Part shown: positions 1 to 11,367 of the stretch, one piece after another
Position numbering within the stretch: position 1 is the stretch's first letter
How the letters are laid out: every line of letters starts with the position of its first letter
DNA from: Parasponia andersonii
Taxonomy: Eukaryota > Streptophyta > Magnoliopsida > Rosales > Cannabaceae
Length of the DNA stretch: 64,000 nucleotides
Direction: 5' to 3'
Assembly: GCA_002914805.1 (NCBI GenBank)
Contig: JXTB01000283.1
Coordinates: forward strand, 404,255-468,254
Notes under the pieces: model-generated
Databases searched by the model: none
The model's input: the letters and a program-made list of their open reading frames with translations, nothing else
What the model was told of the DNA's origin: nothing
Translations under genes and position numbers: made by a program

Positions 1-1841
1 ATGACCAAAATCGGAAGATCATCAGAAGCAGGGATGTCATATTCAACGAGGAGGTGATGTACAAGGATAGATTGTGCACCAGAGCTGATAGTGTATGTCC
101 TGAAGTAAAAAAGGCTGGGATAATACTATTGAATGACATCCCAGTAGACGGCCAGAAAGATCAAGAAGCTGTAGCACCAGCGGTAGACCCACAGGCCCCA
201 GTGGGTGAACTCAGAAGATCTTCCAGAACAATTCGACCTCCTCAGAGATATTCTCCGGCACTGCATTACATTCTACTGACTGATGAAGGCGAGCCAGAGA
301 GTTATGAAGAAGCGGTGCGGAATGATGAATCAATCAAGTGGGAGTTAGCCATGAAAGATGAGATGGAGTCACTGGTGTCCAATCAGACATGGGAACTGGA
401 GGAACTACCAGAAGGAAAGAAGGTATTACACAACAAGTGGGTGTACCGAATAAAAGAAAAACATGATAGTAGCAAGCGGTACAAAGCAAGACTTGTTGTC
501 AAAGGCTTTCAACAGAAGGAAGGCATCGACTATACCGAGATTTTCTCTCCAATGGTCAAATTGACCACTATCAGAACAGTACTTAGGTTGGTGGCTAAGG
601 AAGACTTGCATCTAGAACAATTAGATGTCAAGACGACATTTCTTCATGGTGACCTGGAGGAAGAAATTTACATGAAACAGCCACAAGGTTTTGAAGTACG
701 AGGGAAGGAGAGAATGGTGTGCAAACTTTAGAAAAGCCTGTATGGCCTGAAACAGGCTCCAAGAGAGTGGTACAAGAAGTTTGATGCGTTTATGAGTAAC
801 AATGGTTACTTGCGGTGCCAGGCGGATCACTGCTGCTATGTGAAAAGGTTTGACAATTCTTATATTATTCTACTTCTGTATGTAGATGATATGTTGATTG
901 CTGGAGCTAATATAGAGGAAATTAATAAGCTCAAGAAAGAATTATCAATGGAGTTTTCTATGAAGGATTTGGGAGCTGCAAAGCAAATCCTTGAGATGCG
1001 AATTTCCAGAGACAGGGTGAATGGGAGTTTGAAGCTATCTCAAGAGGAATATGTGAAGAAGATGCTTAGCAGATTCAACATAGATGGTGCAAAGCCTGTA
1101 AGTACTCCTTTGGCTAGTCACTTCAAACTAACCAAGGAGCAGTCACCCTCAACAGAACAAGAGCGAGCTCACATGACCAAGGTACCTTATTCTTCTGCTA
1201 TTGGCAGTCTTATGTATGCCATGGTGTGCACCAGACCGGATGTAGCACATGCAGTGGGAGTTGTGAGCCGATACATGAGTAATCCAGGAAAATAGCACTG
1301 GGAAGCAGTGAAGTGGATTCTCAGATACTTGAGTGGTACTAGTAATATGTCACTGTGCTTCAAAAAGTCAGATATGGGTTTACAAGGCTATGTAGATGCT
1401 GATATGGCTGGTGATATAGACGGTAGAAAGAGTACTACTGGATATGTATTCACATTTGGTAGGACAGCAATTAGCTGGGTCTCAAAGCTACAAAAGATTG
1501 TCGCTCTATCCACTACTGAAGCAGAGTACGTTGCTGTGACAGAAGCAAGCAAGGAGTTGATATGGTTACAGAGTTTCTTGGAGGAACTGAGTCAGAATTA
1601 TGGGAAGAGCACTTTGCATTGTGACAGTCAAAGTGCTATTCATCTGGCAAAGAATCCTGTTTATCATGCTCGGACAAAGCATATACAGGTTCGGTATCAC
1701 TTCATACGCTCAGCTTTAGAAGATGGAGTCTTGGTGCTAGAGAAGATTCCAGAAAGCAAAAACCCAGCGGATATGTTAACAAAGACAGTGACCATTGACA
1801 AACTGAAGATGTGTTCAGCTTCAATTGGCTTGCAAGCGTAA
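1..1841 (+). pseudogene. Ty1/copia polyprotein, 3' half (integrase end, RT, RNase H)
   Basis: The frame is already open at base 3, so the gag, protease and most of the integrase lie outside the window. The first ~20 codons resemble the RSRDVIFNE end of copia integrase. A linker follows, then reverse transcriptase from about 300 to 1130, with the catalytic YVDD at 879-890. RNase H runs from about 1375 to 1800 and shows DADMAGD, STTGYVF and TTEAEY. The frame ends with TAA at 1839-1841. Two in-frame TAG codons, at 729-731 just before the SLYGLKQAP motif and at 1293-1295, break the polyprotein, so this copy should not make an intact enzyme. Otherwise the frame is continuous with no frameshift, which suggests a fairly young loss of function. 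The domain order (integrase before RT) is diagnostic of copia. Confidence 0.95.
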
Positions 1842-1912
1842 AGAAGAAAAGACGAGCTACTGCACTGATCGAGTGTGAAGACATAATTGAAATTAGTCTT
1901 CAAGTTGGAGAT

Positions 1913-2434
1913 TGTCAAGCAAAACCATGTGATAACTGTGTTTAATACAAGGTGAAAAAGAAAAGCAAAAGGCCAACTAATATATGATAATAAAACATGT
2001 ACAAACCGTGTGGTATATTAGGAAATTTTGAGAGAAAAATGTGTAAAGGTTGGTGAAACCTAACACTATAAATAGGGTCCTTATCTCTCATTATTTCTCA
2101 TCCCAGAAAAGAGTGAAATACACCAAGTGTAAAGTGAGAGTAAAAATTGAGAGTTTTTATTCTTGAGAATTAAGAGAAAAAAATACAGTTTTTCTCTTGG
2201 GTGTATTCGGGGTCTGGGATGTGAGTTGTGAGTGTTGAGTGTAAACACTTGTAAAATTTCTTTTCTCCCTATAGTGAAGATCTGCAGCAGCTCCGTGGAC
2301 GTAGCCAATTTAGTGAACCACGCTAATTTTTTGTGTCCTATTTATTTATTTATTTATTTATTTCGGCATTATTTTTCACATTTATTTTATCACTTCCACT
2401 ATTGTGTGTTTATTGGGGAGGTTATTCCCTAACA
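1913..2434 (+). mobile_element. 3' LTR of the copia element
   Basis: The LTR starts TGTCAAGC directly after a purine-rich stretch (GTTGGAGAT, the likely polypurine tract) and ends CCTAACA, giving TG...CA ends and a length of 522 bp. A TATA-like box, TATAAATA, lies at 2067-2074. A TTTA microsatellite follows at about 2339-2362. The 5' LTR is outside the window, so the right boundary rests on the TG/CA rule and the clear polypurine tract only. Confidence 0.8.
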
Positions 2435-2665
2435 AAGGAAAGCCAAAAACACAAATTGAAATATCTTCCATAAATCACTTGATCAACATGGTGAGAAAGA
2501 TAAGAAAAGATGCAAAAAAAATAAATATAACAAACTTGAAGGCACACTAGTCTCGCCACAAGAGCGTCACTTGGTCAAAATAGAACTAACTTGAGCACAA
2601 TCACTTAGCATACTAAAGATATGAAAAGTGCCTAAATTCAGAAGCTATAATTGAAGAAAATAAAT

Positions 2666-2833
2666 GTGGCTAAGCGATCCCCCGAAGCTATGGGATGTAA
2701 AAATGCATCCATAAGGGGAGTGTTCCACCTAGAGGGAAGCACTCGCACGAGCAATGGTAGATGAAGCGGAAGCGAGAATGTCGGCTTGAGTACCGCAAAC
2801 ATTAGTGAGAATCAATGCCCTAAAAAGTATGTG
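2666..2833 (+). pseudogene. Plastid 23S rRNA gene fragment in nuclear DNA (NUPT)
   Basis: The stretch from GGCTAAGCGATC through GATGTAAAAATGCATC and GAAGCGGAAGCGAGAATGTC to ACATTAGTGAGAATC matches, from memory, an internal part of the chloroplast large-subunit rRNA gene (around the middle of 23S). Several substitutions and small indels are visible. The piece is only about 170 bp and both flanks are AT-rich non-rRNA sequence, so it is not a working rRNA gene. It is best read as an old plastid-to-nucleus transfer. Confidence 0.85.
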
Positions 2834-3220
2834 AAGTGACCCAATGGGAACTTAGCACATTGGCCAATATTTTTCAAAAGAAACTCTCCCTTCTGTCAAG
2901 CATTTTTTTTTGGTTTGCTTTATTGTATTTTTTAATTACTTTTTCTTTGCAATGTTTTTTAAAATAATGAAAAGAAATATTTTCTTACAAACACTCAGCA
3001 ATAATTTACCATATTAGTGCTTTCACTCGTTATGCTGAGGTAGCCTTCTTCAATGGTAGATTTTTCTGGAGCATAGGTCACTACACCCAAGATAATTACT
3101 CAATGTTAGCTTATACTCTTCAGCACAAGGTAACCTTTCTAATAGGTAATGAACACAAAATTTTAAAGCCTTACAAAGAATTCAGCCTTCTTGGTTAGTT
3201 AAAAATGATAAGAGAATGAC
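2834..3220. other. AT-rich intergenic stretch
   Basis: No coding frame, RNA gene or recognisable repeat was seen here. Short poly-T runs are present around 2906-2945. Confidence 0.4.
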
Positions 3221-4614
3221 TGGCGTGTGTCGTTAGTCACTAATTTAAATTATATTTCTTAATTCTATGCTAACATGACATAGTAAAGAAACAAGAAAGA
3301 GTCGATTCCCACAGAGAATCGATTCCTTTATTAATATTCTTAACTCCTATTAAATCTAACTATAAACTAAATAGGGGTTTTAAACTATTAAACTAAAAAC
3401 AAATAAAAGTATAAAACATAACACAAACAAATATAGAAAATCAATACTCTAAAAAGGTCAATCCATACCACTAATCACTTCATTAAATTAATTACCAAGC
3501 CTCATATCAATCAACATTTAGATTCTTTAGCTTGAGGTAATAATGAGCTATATTATCTCTAATTTTTCTTCTTAATTCCTTAGAAAAATAAGTTCGTCAT
3601 CTAAATCTTATCAATCAAACTAATCTCAAACAAGCTCTTTTAGTTGTATATAATCAAGACGTTAAAACTATGAAAATCTACTAAATTAGGCAACTCATCT
3701 CATAGGCTTGAATTCTTTACTCTTAGGTCATATTATTCACCACAGTTAAACATAGTTATACAAGTACATTTAACCATAATCGTGCTATCTATATTAGAAA
3801 ACTAGACAATCACAGACTTAATTTCCAACTATAGCAATATATATTCATTATAAATGATCTAGCTGACAATCTAAACAATAGATAATATATTCACAGAGTG
3901 GAAACAATTAATTATTTTATGGTTAGGATTTTGAAATTACTCTTAACTGAATAGAAACCTAGCCTAGCATTGATATAAGACTAAATACCATGTTCTTAAA
4001 AATAAAAACCCGAAAAAAAATGAAAAGAAAAAGAAAAGAAAACTGAGGAAGACAGTTGGAAACAAGGGACTTCACTTAGAAGAACTCCCAGTGACTATTA
4101 ATCCTTAACTTCCCTCTAATCTCCTCCTAATTCTCTCTCTAGTGCTCTATATGTTTAGAAACTGAGTATATCATCCTCTGAAACTCGCTCCAAATCCTTT
4201 TTATAATAGATGAAACTCTAGGGGTGTTTTGGTCTTTTATCATGCAAATTCGGAGTCTAAAAATTATTGAACGCTCAAATTTGGTTGTTATTGTATGAAT
4301 GTTTTGGGATATTTCAGCATAGGGGCACCAAAAATCAGCACTGGCGTAATGATATTATGTTCCTCCAATTATTTTTTCTAATCCAAGTGAGCGTTGCGGT
4401 GCCAAAACCAACACCACGGTGCTGAAGCTCTGTTTTGCCGATTTGCTCTTTTTTTCTTTTGATATTTTCACCTCAATTAAACTCCTTTTCAATTATTTCC
4501 TTTGAAAACACCTAAAAAACATAAAGATAAACTAATTAACTTAAAAACACTATAAAAACCAACAAAGAAGTGCAGAGAATTAATCTAAAATTTATGCAAA
4601 ATTCACACCTATCA
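3221..4614 (-). mobile_element. Solo-LTR-like insertion, T-LTR family copy A
   Basis: The right end, CACCTATCA, and the left-hand block GAGTCGATTCCCACAGAGAATCGATT match two diagnostic positions of the other T-LTR copies in this window (11368-12580 and 54928-59401). In those copies a GTCGATCCCAC-like block sits near one end and TATCA at the other. Read on the minus strand the LTR starts TGATAGGTG. No internal protein-coding region is attached. The left boundary is approximate and I could not confirm a target-site duplication. T-LTRs of this kind probably belong to a Ty3/gypsy lineage, but that is an inference. Confidence 0.55.
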
Positions 4615-4821
4615 ATTATGACCCAAGTTGAGAACTTTTTTTCACAAAGATGTAGGAGGATAAGGAGAGAATGCAAACAAGAGAGAGATACAAATAGATA
4701 TCTTATATAAAGCAAATCAAAATAATCATGAACAAGAAGAGAAATATAGGACAAAACACTTTATTTTAGTATTTTTTTTTAAAGAAATATATACCAAGAT
4801 AACATAAACATAGATCAAGTT

Positions 4822-4922
4822 ATTGGAAGCACATCCCAAATGACTTTCTCAAATTACTAAATCTTTGAGCATCAAGTGCTTTTGTGAAAAGATCTGCATG
4901 ATATGCATTCGTGTTCACATGT
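4822..4922 (-). pseudogene. Copia RNase H carboxyl-terminal remnant
   Basis: The minus strand reads a short peptide containing ADLFTKALDAQRF followed by LRKSFGM. This is the usual ending of copia RNase H (AD.FTKAL...F..LR..LGM). Nothing else of that polyprotein is clear around it. It could be the far end of the older copia element whose integrase lies at 10686-14250, separated by the younger insertion at 5326-10685, but this link is not proven. Confidence 0.6.
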
Positions 4923-5325
4923 GCATTCTTCGGTTCAATTAATGAAATATAACACGTGGTTAATTTTATTAGTCAACTTTCTCCCCGTAAACTTAATATT
5001 TTATGGATTTCCAAGTACAAAGGATAATGGATGAGCTTTTTGAATTCACGAGGGAGGTCTTTTCTTTGATTTTGGTGACACGTACACAGATTCAATGGTA
5101 GTGTTATATTTTTGTTCTGTAGACTCAAAGTTCTGCACTCTGAAGTTTGGGTGTTCCAACATGAGAAACAGGAGTGGAAACTTTGCAACTCTCACATTCT
5201 TTATTATTTGATTTTTCTGCAAACTCTTTATTATCACAACACACCATTATTATAGATTCTATAATATGCCTAATTCGCATATTATAAATTATATGTCTTA
5301 TTATTAGTTGAATAACTAAGAAGTA
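4923..5325. other. Degenerate stretch between two copia pieces
   Basis: The minus strand has a 71-codon open frame at 4973-5188 with no recognisable motif. Its position next to the RNase H remnant suggests decayed retrotransposon sequence. Nothing further can be supported. Confidence 0.3.
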
Positions 5326-6092
5326 TGCAGCGGAAACACCGTTATTCCAAATATTTATATTTAATATTTAAGATAATATTAAATATAATCTACCAACTAG
5401 TTACTGAAATTAACGAAATCAGAAAATGCGCAGAAAATACTAAATACAAAAATAAAAAGGAACACAAAATTTAGCGAGGTTCGGCAAATTACCTATGTTT
5501 TCGGAGTGTTGCTGACCACTTCACTAACTTTAATTAAGAGGAAGTGCGAATTAGGCCCAAATCGGACAATATCATACCAAGTACACTATCGTTTATACAA
5601 AATCCTAATCAATCATGTTGTACTGAATCATTGACGAAGTGAGTTAGCTCAAGTAGTAAGAGCACCCATTACTTAGGATCTTGGTCCTAAGTTCGAGTCA
5701 CACCAGAGGTAGGCATGAAAGCCTATTATTCTTAATCGGGTAGGGTGGGAATTAAGTAGTAATAGGTATTTTTTTTTAATTTGTAATAAGTAAAGGTTAT
5801 TAATTAAGCCTCACTTTTTTTAAAAAAAAAAAAACTTCAAATAAGAAGAAATAAAAAATTTGGGCTATAATGCAAAAAACCCAAAAATAAATGGAAAAAA
5901 AAGGGTAAAAGCAAAATTATTAAGGCCCTTAGGAATCAAGGTCCTCACCAATAAGAAACTAATTTTGGGATGATTAAAACTAATTATAGAAGGCTTTATT
6001 TATAGCCAACTGTAGACCCCAAACATTCATACACAAGCAATGTAGGAAAAAATGCAAAACAATTACAAAAGCTAATAAGCCAAATTCTAACA
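5326..6092 (-). mobile_element. 3' LTR of the degraded copia element (interrupted by a SINE)
   Basis: The LTR runs from TGCAGCGGAAACACC at the left to AATTCTAACA at the right. On the minus strand it therefore begins TGTTAGAATT and ends in CA. Its halves match the right-hand LTR at 10234-10685 block by block (for example the segment with AACTAATTTTGGGATGATT). It is about 315 bp longer because it contains a SINE and roughly 100 bp that the other LTR lacks. Confidence 0.85.
5636..5834 (+). mobile_element. tRNA-derived SINE
   Basis: A box A-like sequence TAGCTCAAGTAGTAAGAGC (5645-5663) and a box B-like GTTCGAGTC (5691-5699) are spaced as in an RNA polymerase III promoter. A non-tRNA body and an A-rich tail at 5821-5834 follow. 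This is the layout of plant tRNA-derived SINEs. It lies inside the copia LTR at a point where the partner LTR has no such sequence, so it came later. Exact ends and target duplication are uncertain. Confidence 0.75.
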
Positions 6093-6289
6093 ATCTCCAC
6101 CTTGACTGTTAGCAGATCTCACCCAAATTTCCTCATTTTCTATATCCTCTATCTATTACATCAACGCCACTTTATGTGCCAAAAAGCACCATCAAATTTA
6201 TAAAATGTTGATCAAGTCCAAACAATAATTAAACTTGATCGATGTCACCACCTTGGTCATCATATTTGCAGGATTTTCAGTAGTCTCAT

Positions 6290-7960
6290 TCTTCTAAAGC
6301 AGTATCTTTCCTTTATTATTAATCTCCCGTACAAAGTGATGTCAGATGTCAATATGCTTTGTACATATATGGTATACTGGATTCTTCACTAAGTGAATGG
6401 TACTCTGACTATCAGAATAAATACAGACATGTTCTTGAACAACTCCCAGCTCTTTCAGTAATTCTTGTAATCAAATAGCTTCCTTCATAGTCTCTGTAAC
6501 TGCCATGTACTCTGCCTCTGTAGTAGGCAAAGTAACTGTAAACTGCAAAGTAGACTTCCAACTGATTGGTACTCTTGTAAATGTGAATACATACCTAGTA
6601 GTTGAATGACGTTTATCCAAATCACCAGCGTAATCAGAATCAAAATAATCAACCACATACTGACCAAGCCTATCATCCCGCTTAAAAACCAAACTAATAT
6701 CTATAATCTTTAATAAGTATCGTAGAATCTATTTCACAGCTTGCTAATGCTCTTTCTCCGGATCATGCATATACCTACTCATAACTCTAACTGCATGTGA
6801 AATATCGGGTCTCATACACATTATTGCATACATCAAGCTTCCAACCGCATTTGAATACGGAATTTGTGACATGTACTCTCACTCTGTATCTGTACTCAGA
6901 GACAAAAACGTACTAAGCTTGAAATGAGGAGCAAGTGACGTACTAACAGGTTTTAATTATTCAGTCATACGAAAACACTGTAATACTTTCTTCAGATATT
7001 GTTTCTGAGTCAAACTAATCTTGCTTCTCCCTCTATCTTTACTAACCTCTATACCGAGAATCTTCTTCACTTCACTGAGATCCTTTATCTAAAACTCTTG
7101 ATTCAATTGAGCCTTCAACTTTTCAATTTCTTCTTGATTTTTCGAAGCTATCAATATATCATCAACATATAAGAGTAGATAAATGAAAGACTCGCCTTAG
7201 AGCCTGCGAAAATACATGCAACAATCAAACTTGCTTCTTGTATTGTTTTGATCTATTTTAAACCGATCAAATCGCTTGTATTACTGCCTTGACGATTGTT
7301 TCAGCCTATAAGGTGATCTTTTCAGTTTGCAAACCCAATTTTCTTTTCCAGCAGTCTTGAATCCTTCTAATTGAGACAATCGATTTCCTCTTCTAAATCA
7401 CCATGTAAAAATGTGGTTTTCACATCCATGTGAACTAGTTCAATACCTAACTGTGCTACCAAGGCTAACAAATTTCTAATGGAAAAATGTTTAAAAACTG
7501 GAGAAAATACTCATTATAATCAATTCCCTCTAACAGAGCATAGGCTTTCACTACCAATCTTATCTTCAAGTGAACATCATTCTTATCGGGAAATTCTTAT
7601 TTCTTTATGTATACCCATTTGCACCTAATTGTCTTCTTGTGCTTCGGTAGATGAGCTAGCTCACAAGTCTCATTCTTTAGAAGAGATTGTGTTTCTTCTT
7701 CCATTGCTTTCTCCTACTATTCAATTTCTAAATTTTTGATTATGTCTTTGTATATGGAAGGAACATAATCATCTATAATAGGAAGTACATAGGCCACTAT
7801 ATCAATAAATTGAGCAAGTTTACGAATTTTACATCTTGGCCTATTATGTGCAATTGATTCTTACTGCTGTTGAGGCTCTTGGGTTGGAACCTCTTCATTA
7901 TCTTCACTATCCTCCTCTGCCAATGGAGTGTCACCACTATTTTCAATAATATTAGTTGGA
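6290..7960 (-). pseudogene. Copia reverse transcriptase and RNase H remnant
   Basis: On the minus strand the RT region includes the active-site motif YVDD (bases 7158-7169) within LLLYVDDILIAS. Downstream RNase H carries DSDYAGDLDKRHSTT and TTEAEYMAV (open part 6471-6692), then a CIYSDSQ-like end near 6400. The region is cut by several stops and small indels, so no single frame spans it. This is ordinary decay of a copia polymerase. Confidence 0.88.
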
Positions 7961-8016
7961 ACTACTGTTATTGTTTTCTCAAACTCCACTTGCTACGGAA
8001 TACTAATGGTCTTTTC

Positions 8017-8877
8017 TTAGTCTTTTGTTACCCTTTTCAATATGGCAGAGTCATCAAAAGAAACATCTCTGCTACATAAAATCTTCCTCGAGCTTAGACA
8101 CCAAAGTTGAAATCCTTTTATATCTGAGCTGATACCCATAAATAATGCTTTCTTGGCTCTCGGATCCAACTTGGATTCTTTCACATGATAATAGATAATG
8201 AAACCAAAGATATGTAAAGAATCATAATCAATAGCGGGTTTTCCAAACCATATCTCAAGAGGGGTTTTGCCTCTAATTGCAGTCGATGGTAAATGATTAA
8301 CGAAATGACACACATATGTAATTGCCTCAACCCAAATTACTTTGTCCAATCCAGCATTGGATAACATACACCGAACCTTCTCTAGTAAAGTTCGATTCAT
8401 GCATTCTACTATCCTATTTTACTGTGGTATTTTTCAGACTGTAAAGTGATGCACAATAACTTTAGACTGGTAAACTCCCAAAAATGGATCACTCCTATAT
8501 TATCCACCGTTATCTGATCAAAGTCATTTCATCTTTCTGCTCATCGGAGTCTCAGTCATCTTTATTCATTTAAGGAAAACTTCAAGCACGTCATCCTTAG
8601 TCTTTATTACATACACCCAAACTCTTCTAGAAATATTATCGACAAAAGTAGCAAAATAGTGCATACCTCCCAAAGAAGCTGTCTTGGTAGGTCCCCACAT
8701 ATTTGAATGAACATAATCCAAAATACCCTCATTATTATGAATTGTTGTACCGAACTTCACTATTGTCTGTTCTCCTAGAACACAATATTTACAAAAGCCC
8801 AACTTGCAAGTCTTCGCTCCTTTTAATAAGCCTTGCTTCACTAAACTAAAGAAAGCTTTTTCCCCTGCATGTCCCAA
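8017..8877 (-). pseudogene. Copia GAG-pre-integrase and integrase core remnant
   Basis: Two open stretches on the minus strand cover this domain. The first, 8566-8877, starts near GHAGEKAF and includes CKYCVLGEQ of the zinc-binding pre-integrase region and MWGPTKTASLGG. The second, 8017-8400, includes MNRTLLEKVRCML, the ETI-like end of the core and TPLEIWFGKP. They are separated by stops near 8400-8560. Copia integrase normally cuts and joins the cDNA ends; this copy cannot make an intact enzyme. Confidence 0.88.
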
Positions 8878-9164
8878 ACGTATATGCCATAGCTTGGTAA
8901 TATCTAAAGCTTCATCATCCTCAGAAACTATAGCAACTGATCCAATAACTGTACCACCATTATAGTACTATAAGTTATTTCTTTTTGTACTTTTCATTAC
9001 CACCAAAGAGCCTAAAGTAACTTTCAAGATTCTATCTCATATAGACATAGCGAAGCCTTTAGATTCTAAAGCTCCTAAAGAGATGAGATTTTTCTTTAAT
9101 TTTGGTACATACTGAACATCTGTCAGAACTCTAGTTGATCTATCATGATTCTTCAATTGAATTG

Positions 9165-9300
9165 AACCTACCCAGTTATCTTACATGATTCATCATTACC
9201 CATGCAAACAACTCTACCATTTAGCTCTTCAAAGTTGAAGGACCACTCTTTGTGAGGACACATATGATAAGTACAACCTGAATCTAAAATCCATTCATCA
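9165..9300 (-). pseudogene. Copia aspartic protease remnant
   Basis: The minus strand encodes WILDSGCTYHMCPHKEW, with the catalytic motif DSGC at 9273-9284. Copia proteases carry this D-S-G-[AC] followed by H-x-C. It sits between gag (right) and integrase (left), as expected. The frame is broken soon after. Confidence 0.85.
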
Positions 9301-9581
9301 TGTTGTGACATCAAAGATTGACTACCTAGAGTAAAATCTGACTCATCATCTTCGACTTCAGCTACATATGCATCAGAAGTAGCTTTGTCATTGCCTTTAT
9401 TTTGTAACTTCGGTCAATCTTTCTTCCAATACCCTTTTTATGACAAAATGTATATTTATCCTTACCAGATCTTCCCTTCGAACGAGTTTTACCCTTTTTC
9501 CTCCTACTTATGGCTTTGACTACGTCCCCTTGCTATAAGTGCTTCTGTTGAAATGTCCCTATTTTCCTTCTGATCTTTCTT

Positions 9582-10190
9582 TCAAATCTCATAATTGTAC
9601 AATGCAACACTTACTTCATCGAAGGATAATTTTTCCTTCCCATAAAGCAACATAATAAAGAGATTATCTAACTCATCAAGAAGGGACCCGATCAATAACA
9701 TTGTTTTATCTTTATCTTTGAAGGTTTCATCCAAATTCAACAAATCTGCTATCAACTGATTGAAAGTATCAATATGGTCACTAATAGTCGTACCAGGGTT
9801 CAACTGGAGGCAGAAAAGTCTCTTCTTCAAGTATAGCCAGTTCTCATTGTTTTTCTTTATGTACTTGTTCTCGAGCGCCTTCCACAGCTTACTTGCAAAA
9901 GTTTCCCTCATGAATAGATACTTCTGTTCTCTACAAAGACATAAGCGGATTGTACAGAAGCTTAACGATTGATCCTCTCCTATTATTTATCATCCATTTT
10001 TCTGGTTTAGTCTCCTCTAGAGCAATATCCTGATCTTGTTGATATAAACTATCCAATATCTCGCACTACCACATGCTGAATTTATTTCGACCATCAAATT
10101 TCTCCGCATCAATTTTTCCACTAGTCATAGTCTTCGTCTTTGCCAGCATTGACGAAGATTTTAACATTTCTGCTAATATTTCAAATAGCT
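9582..10190 (-). pseudogene. Copia gag remnant (UBN2-type capsid)
   Basis: The 109-codon open segment at 9582-9911 on the minus strand includes SKLWKALENKYIKKN, LKKRLFCLQL and ISDHIDTFNQLIADL. These are hallmarks of copia gag capsid domains (UBN2 family). The start of gag reaches to about 10190 in broken frames, close to the primer-binding site at about 10220. A degraded CCHC zinc-knuckle stretch lies further downstream near 9420-9450. Confidence 0.82.
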
Positions 10191-10233
10191 ACTAAATAAA
10201 GCCTAGGGAAAACTTTTTTGATACCACGTTTTA

Positions 10234-10685
10234 TGTAGTGGAAGCACAACTACTTCAAATACTTATATTTAATACTTAAAACAATATTAAATATAAACTA
10301 CTAACTAGATACTGAAATTAACGAAAGCAAAAAATGCGCAAAAAATTCTAAATGCAAAAATAAAAGTGAACACAAAATTTAGTGAGATTCAGCAAATTAC
10401 CTACGTCCTCGGAGAGTTGCTGACCACTTCATTCAAATAAGAGGAAATACAAAATCTGGGTTATAATGCAAAAAATCCATAAACAAATGGGAAAAGGGGT
10501 AAAAGCAAAACTATGGAGGTTTGTAGGAATAAAGGTCTTCACCAATAAGGAACTAATTTTGGGATGATTAAAACTAATTATAGAAGGATTTATTTATAGC
10601 CAACTGTAGACCCCAAATATTCATACACAAACAATGTGAGACAAAATGCAAAATAATTACAAAACTAACAAGTTAAATTATAATA
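10234..10685 (-). mobile_element. 5' LTR of the degraded copia element
   Basis: This 452-bp LTR aligns with 5326-6092 but lacks the SINE and an adjoining block: the sequence jumps between two ACTTCA-like points, consistent with a deletion. The primer-binding site lies just left of it (minus strand TGGTATCA at about 10219-10226). The right terminus has drifted from CTAACA to ATAATA. Confidence 0.8.
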
Positions 10686-10936
10686 CCTTCATCACTTTTA
10701 GTATCAAACAAAGTTAACTAAATTTTCTGTATCATTCTACACATAGCATTTTAACTAAAAATATGAAAATTAGAAAAATTTAGGCACTTATATGCCATAT
10801 TTCATATAGAGTTTGCTTTGTGCTTGGTCTCAGGTGAACTCTATTGCCTATGTAGTAAGCTGTATTAATAATTTCAGCCCAAAGTCTCTTCAACAACTTC
10901 TTTGTATGGATCATTGTTGTTGTCTTTTCTTAAAGA

Positions 10937-11148
10937 GTTAATTTTTCCTCTCTACTACTCCATTTTGTTTGGAAATCTTGGCTACTAAAAATTCATAAGC
11001 TATTCCTTATTCTGTACAGCCAAGAGTAACTCACTTTTTTTTGTTAATTTTTCCTCTCTACTACTCCATTTTGTTTGGAAATCTTGGCTACTAAAAATTC
11101 ATAAGCTATTCCTTATTCTGTACAGCCAAAAGTAACTCACTTTTTTTT
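10937..11148. repeat. Tandem duplication, 106-bp unit x 2
   Basis: A unit beginning GTTAATTTTTCCTCTC at 10937 starts again at 11043 and runs to about 11148 with almost no differences. It duplicates part of the integrase core (the QNGVVERKN region) of the older copia pseudogene. The near-identity shows the duplication is recent compared with the host element. Confidence 0.9.
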
Positions 11149-11367
11149 AACTCTTTCCCGTTATCATTTTGAAGCATCATAATCTTCTTAATCATGCAAT
11201 TTTTCTCAACTTGTATCTCACTACATAACTTTTTGAACACATGAAAAGTATCTAATTTTTATTTTATGAAATCAACCCATGTATATCTAGAAAAATCATC
11301 AACACCAACAAAACATGCTTCTTCCCACCTATAATTTCAATTTGCATTGGACCCATTAGATACATAT

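Larger units (their letters stand above)
5326..10685 (-). mobile_element. Complete but degraded Ty1/copia retrotransposon
   Basis: Two related LTRs (5326-6092 and 10234-10685) flank gag, protease, integrase and RT/RNase H in the copia order on the minus strand. The primer-binding site next to the right LTR reads TGGTATCA on the minus strand, as for initiator-Met tRNA priming. The polypurine tract AAGGTGGAGAT abuts the left LTR. Many stops and frameshifts scatter through the coding part, so it is inactive. The 5-bp flanks (AAGTA and CCTTC) do not match, so the termini have mutated or were rearranged. Confidence 0.9.

Noticed and set aside
5645-5699. Possible tRNA gene
   Set aside because: Box A and box B are present but there is no cloverleaf or acceptor stem, and the body and A-rich tail fit a SINE.
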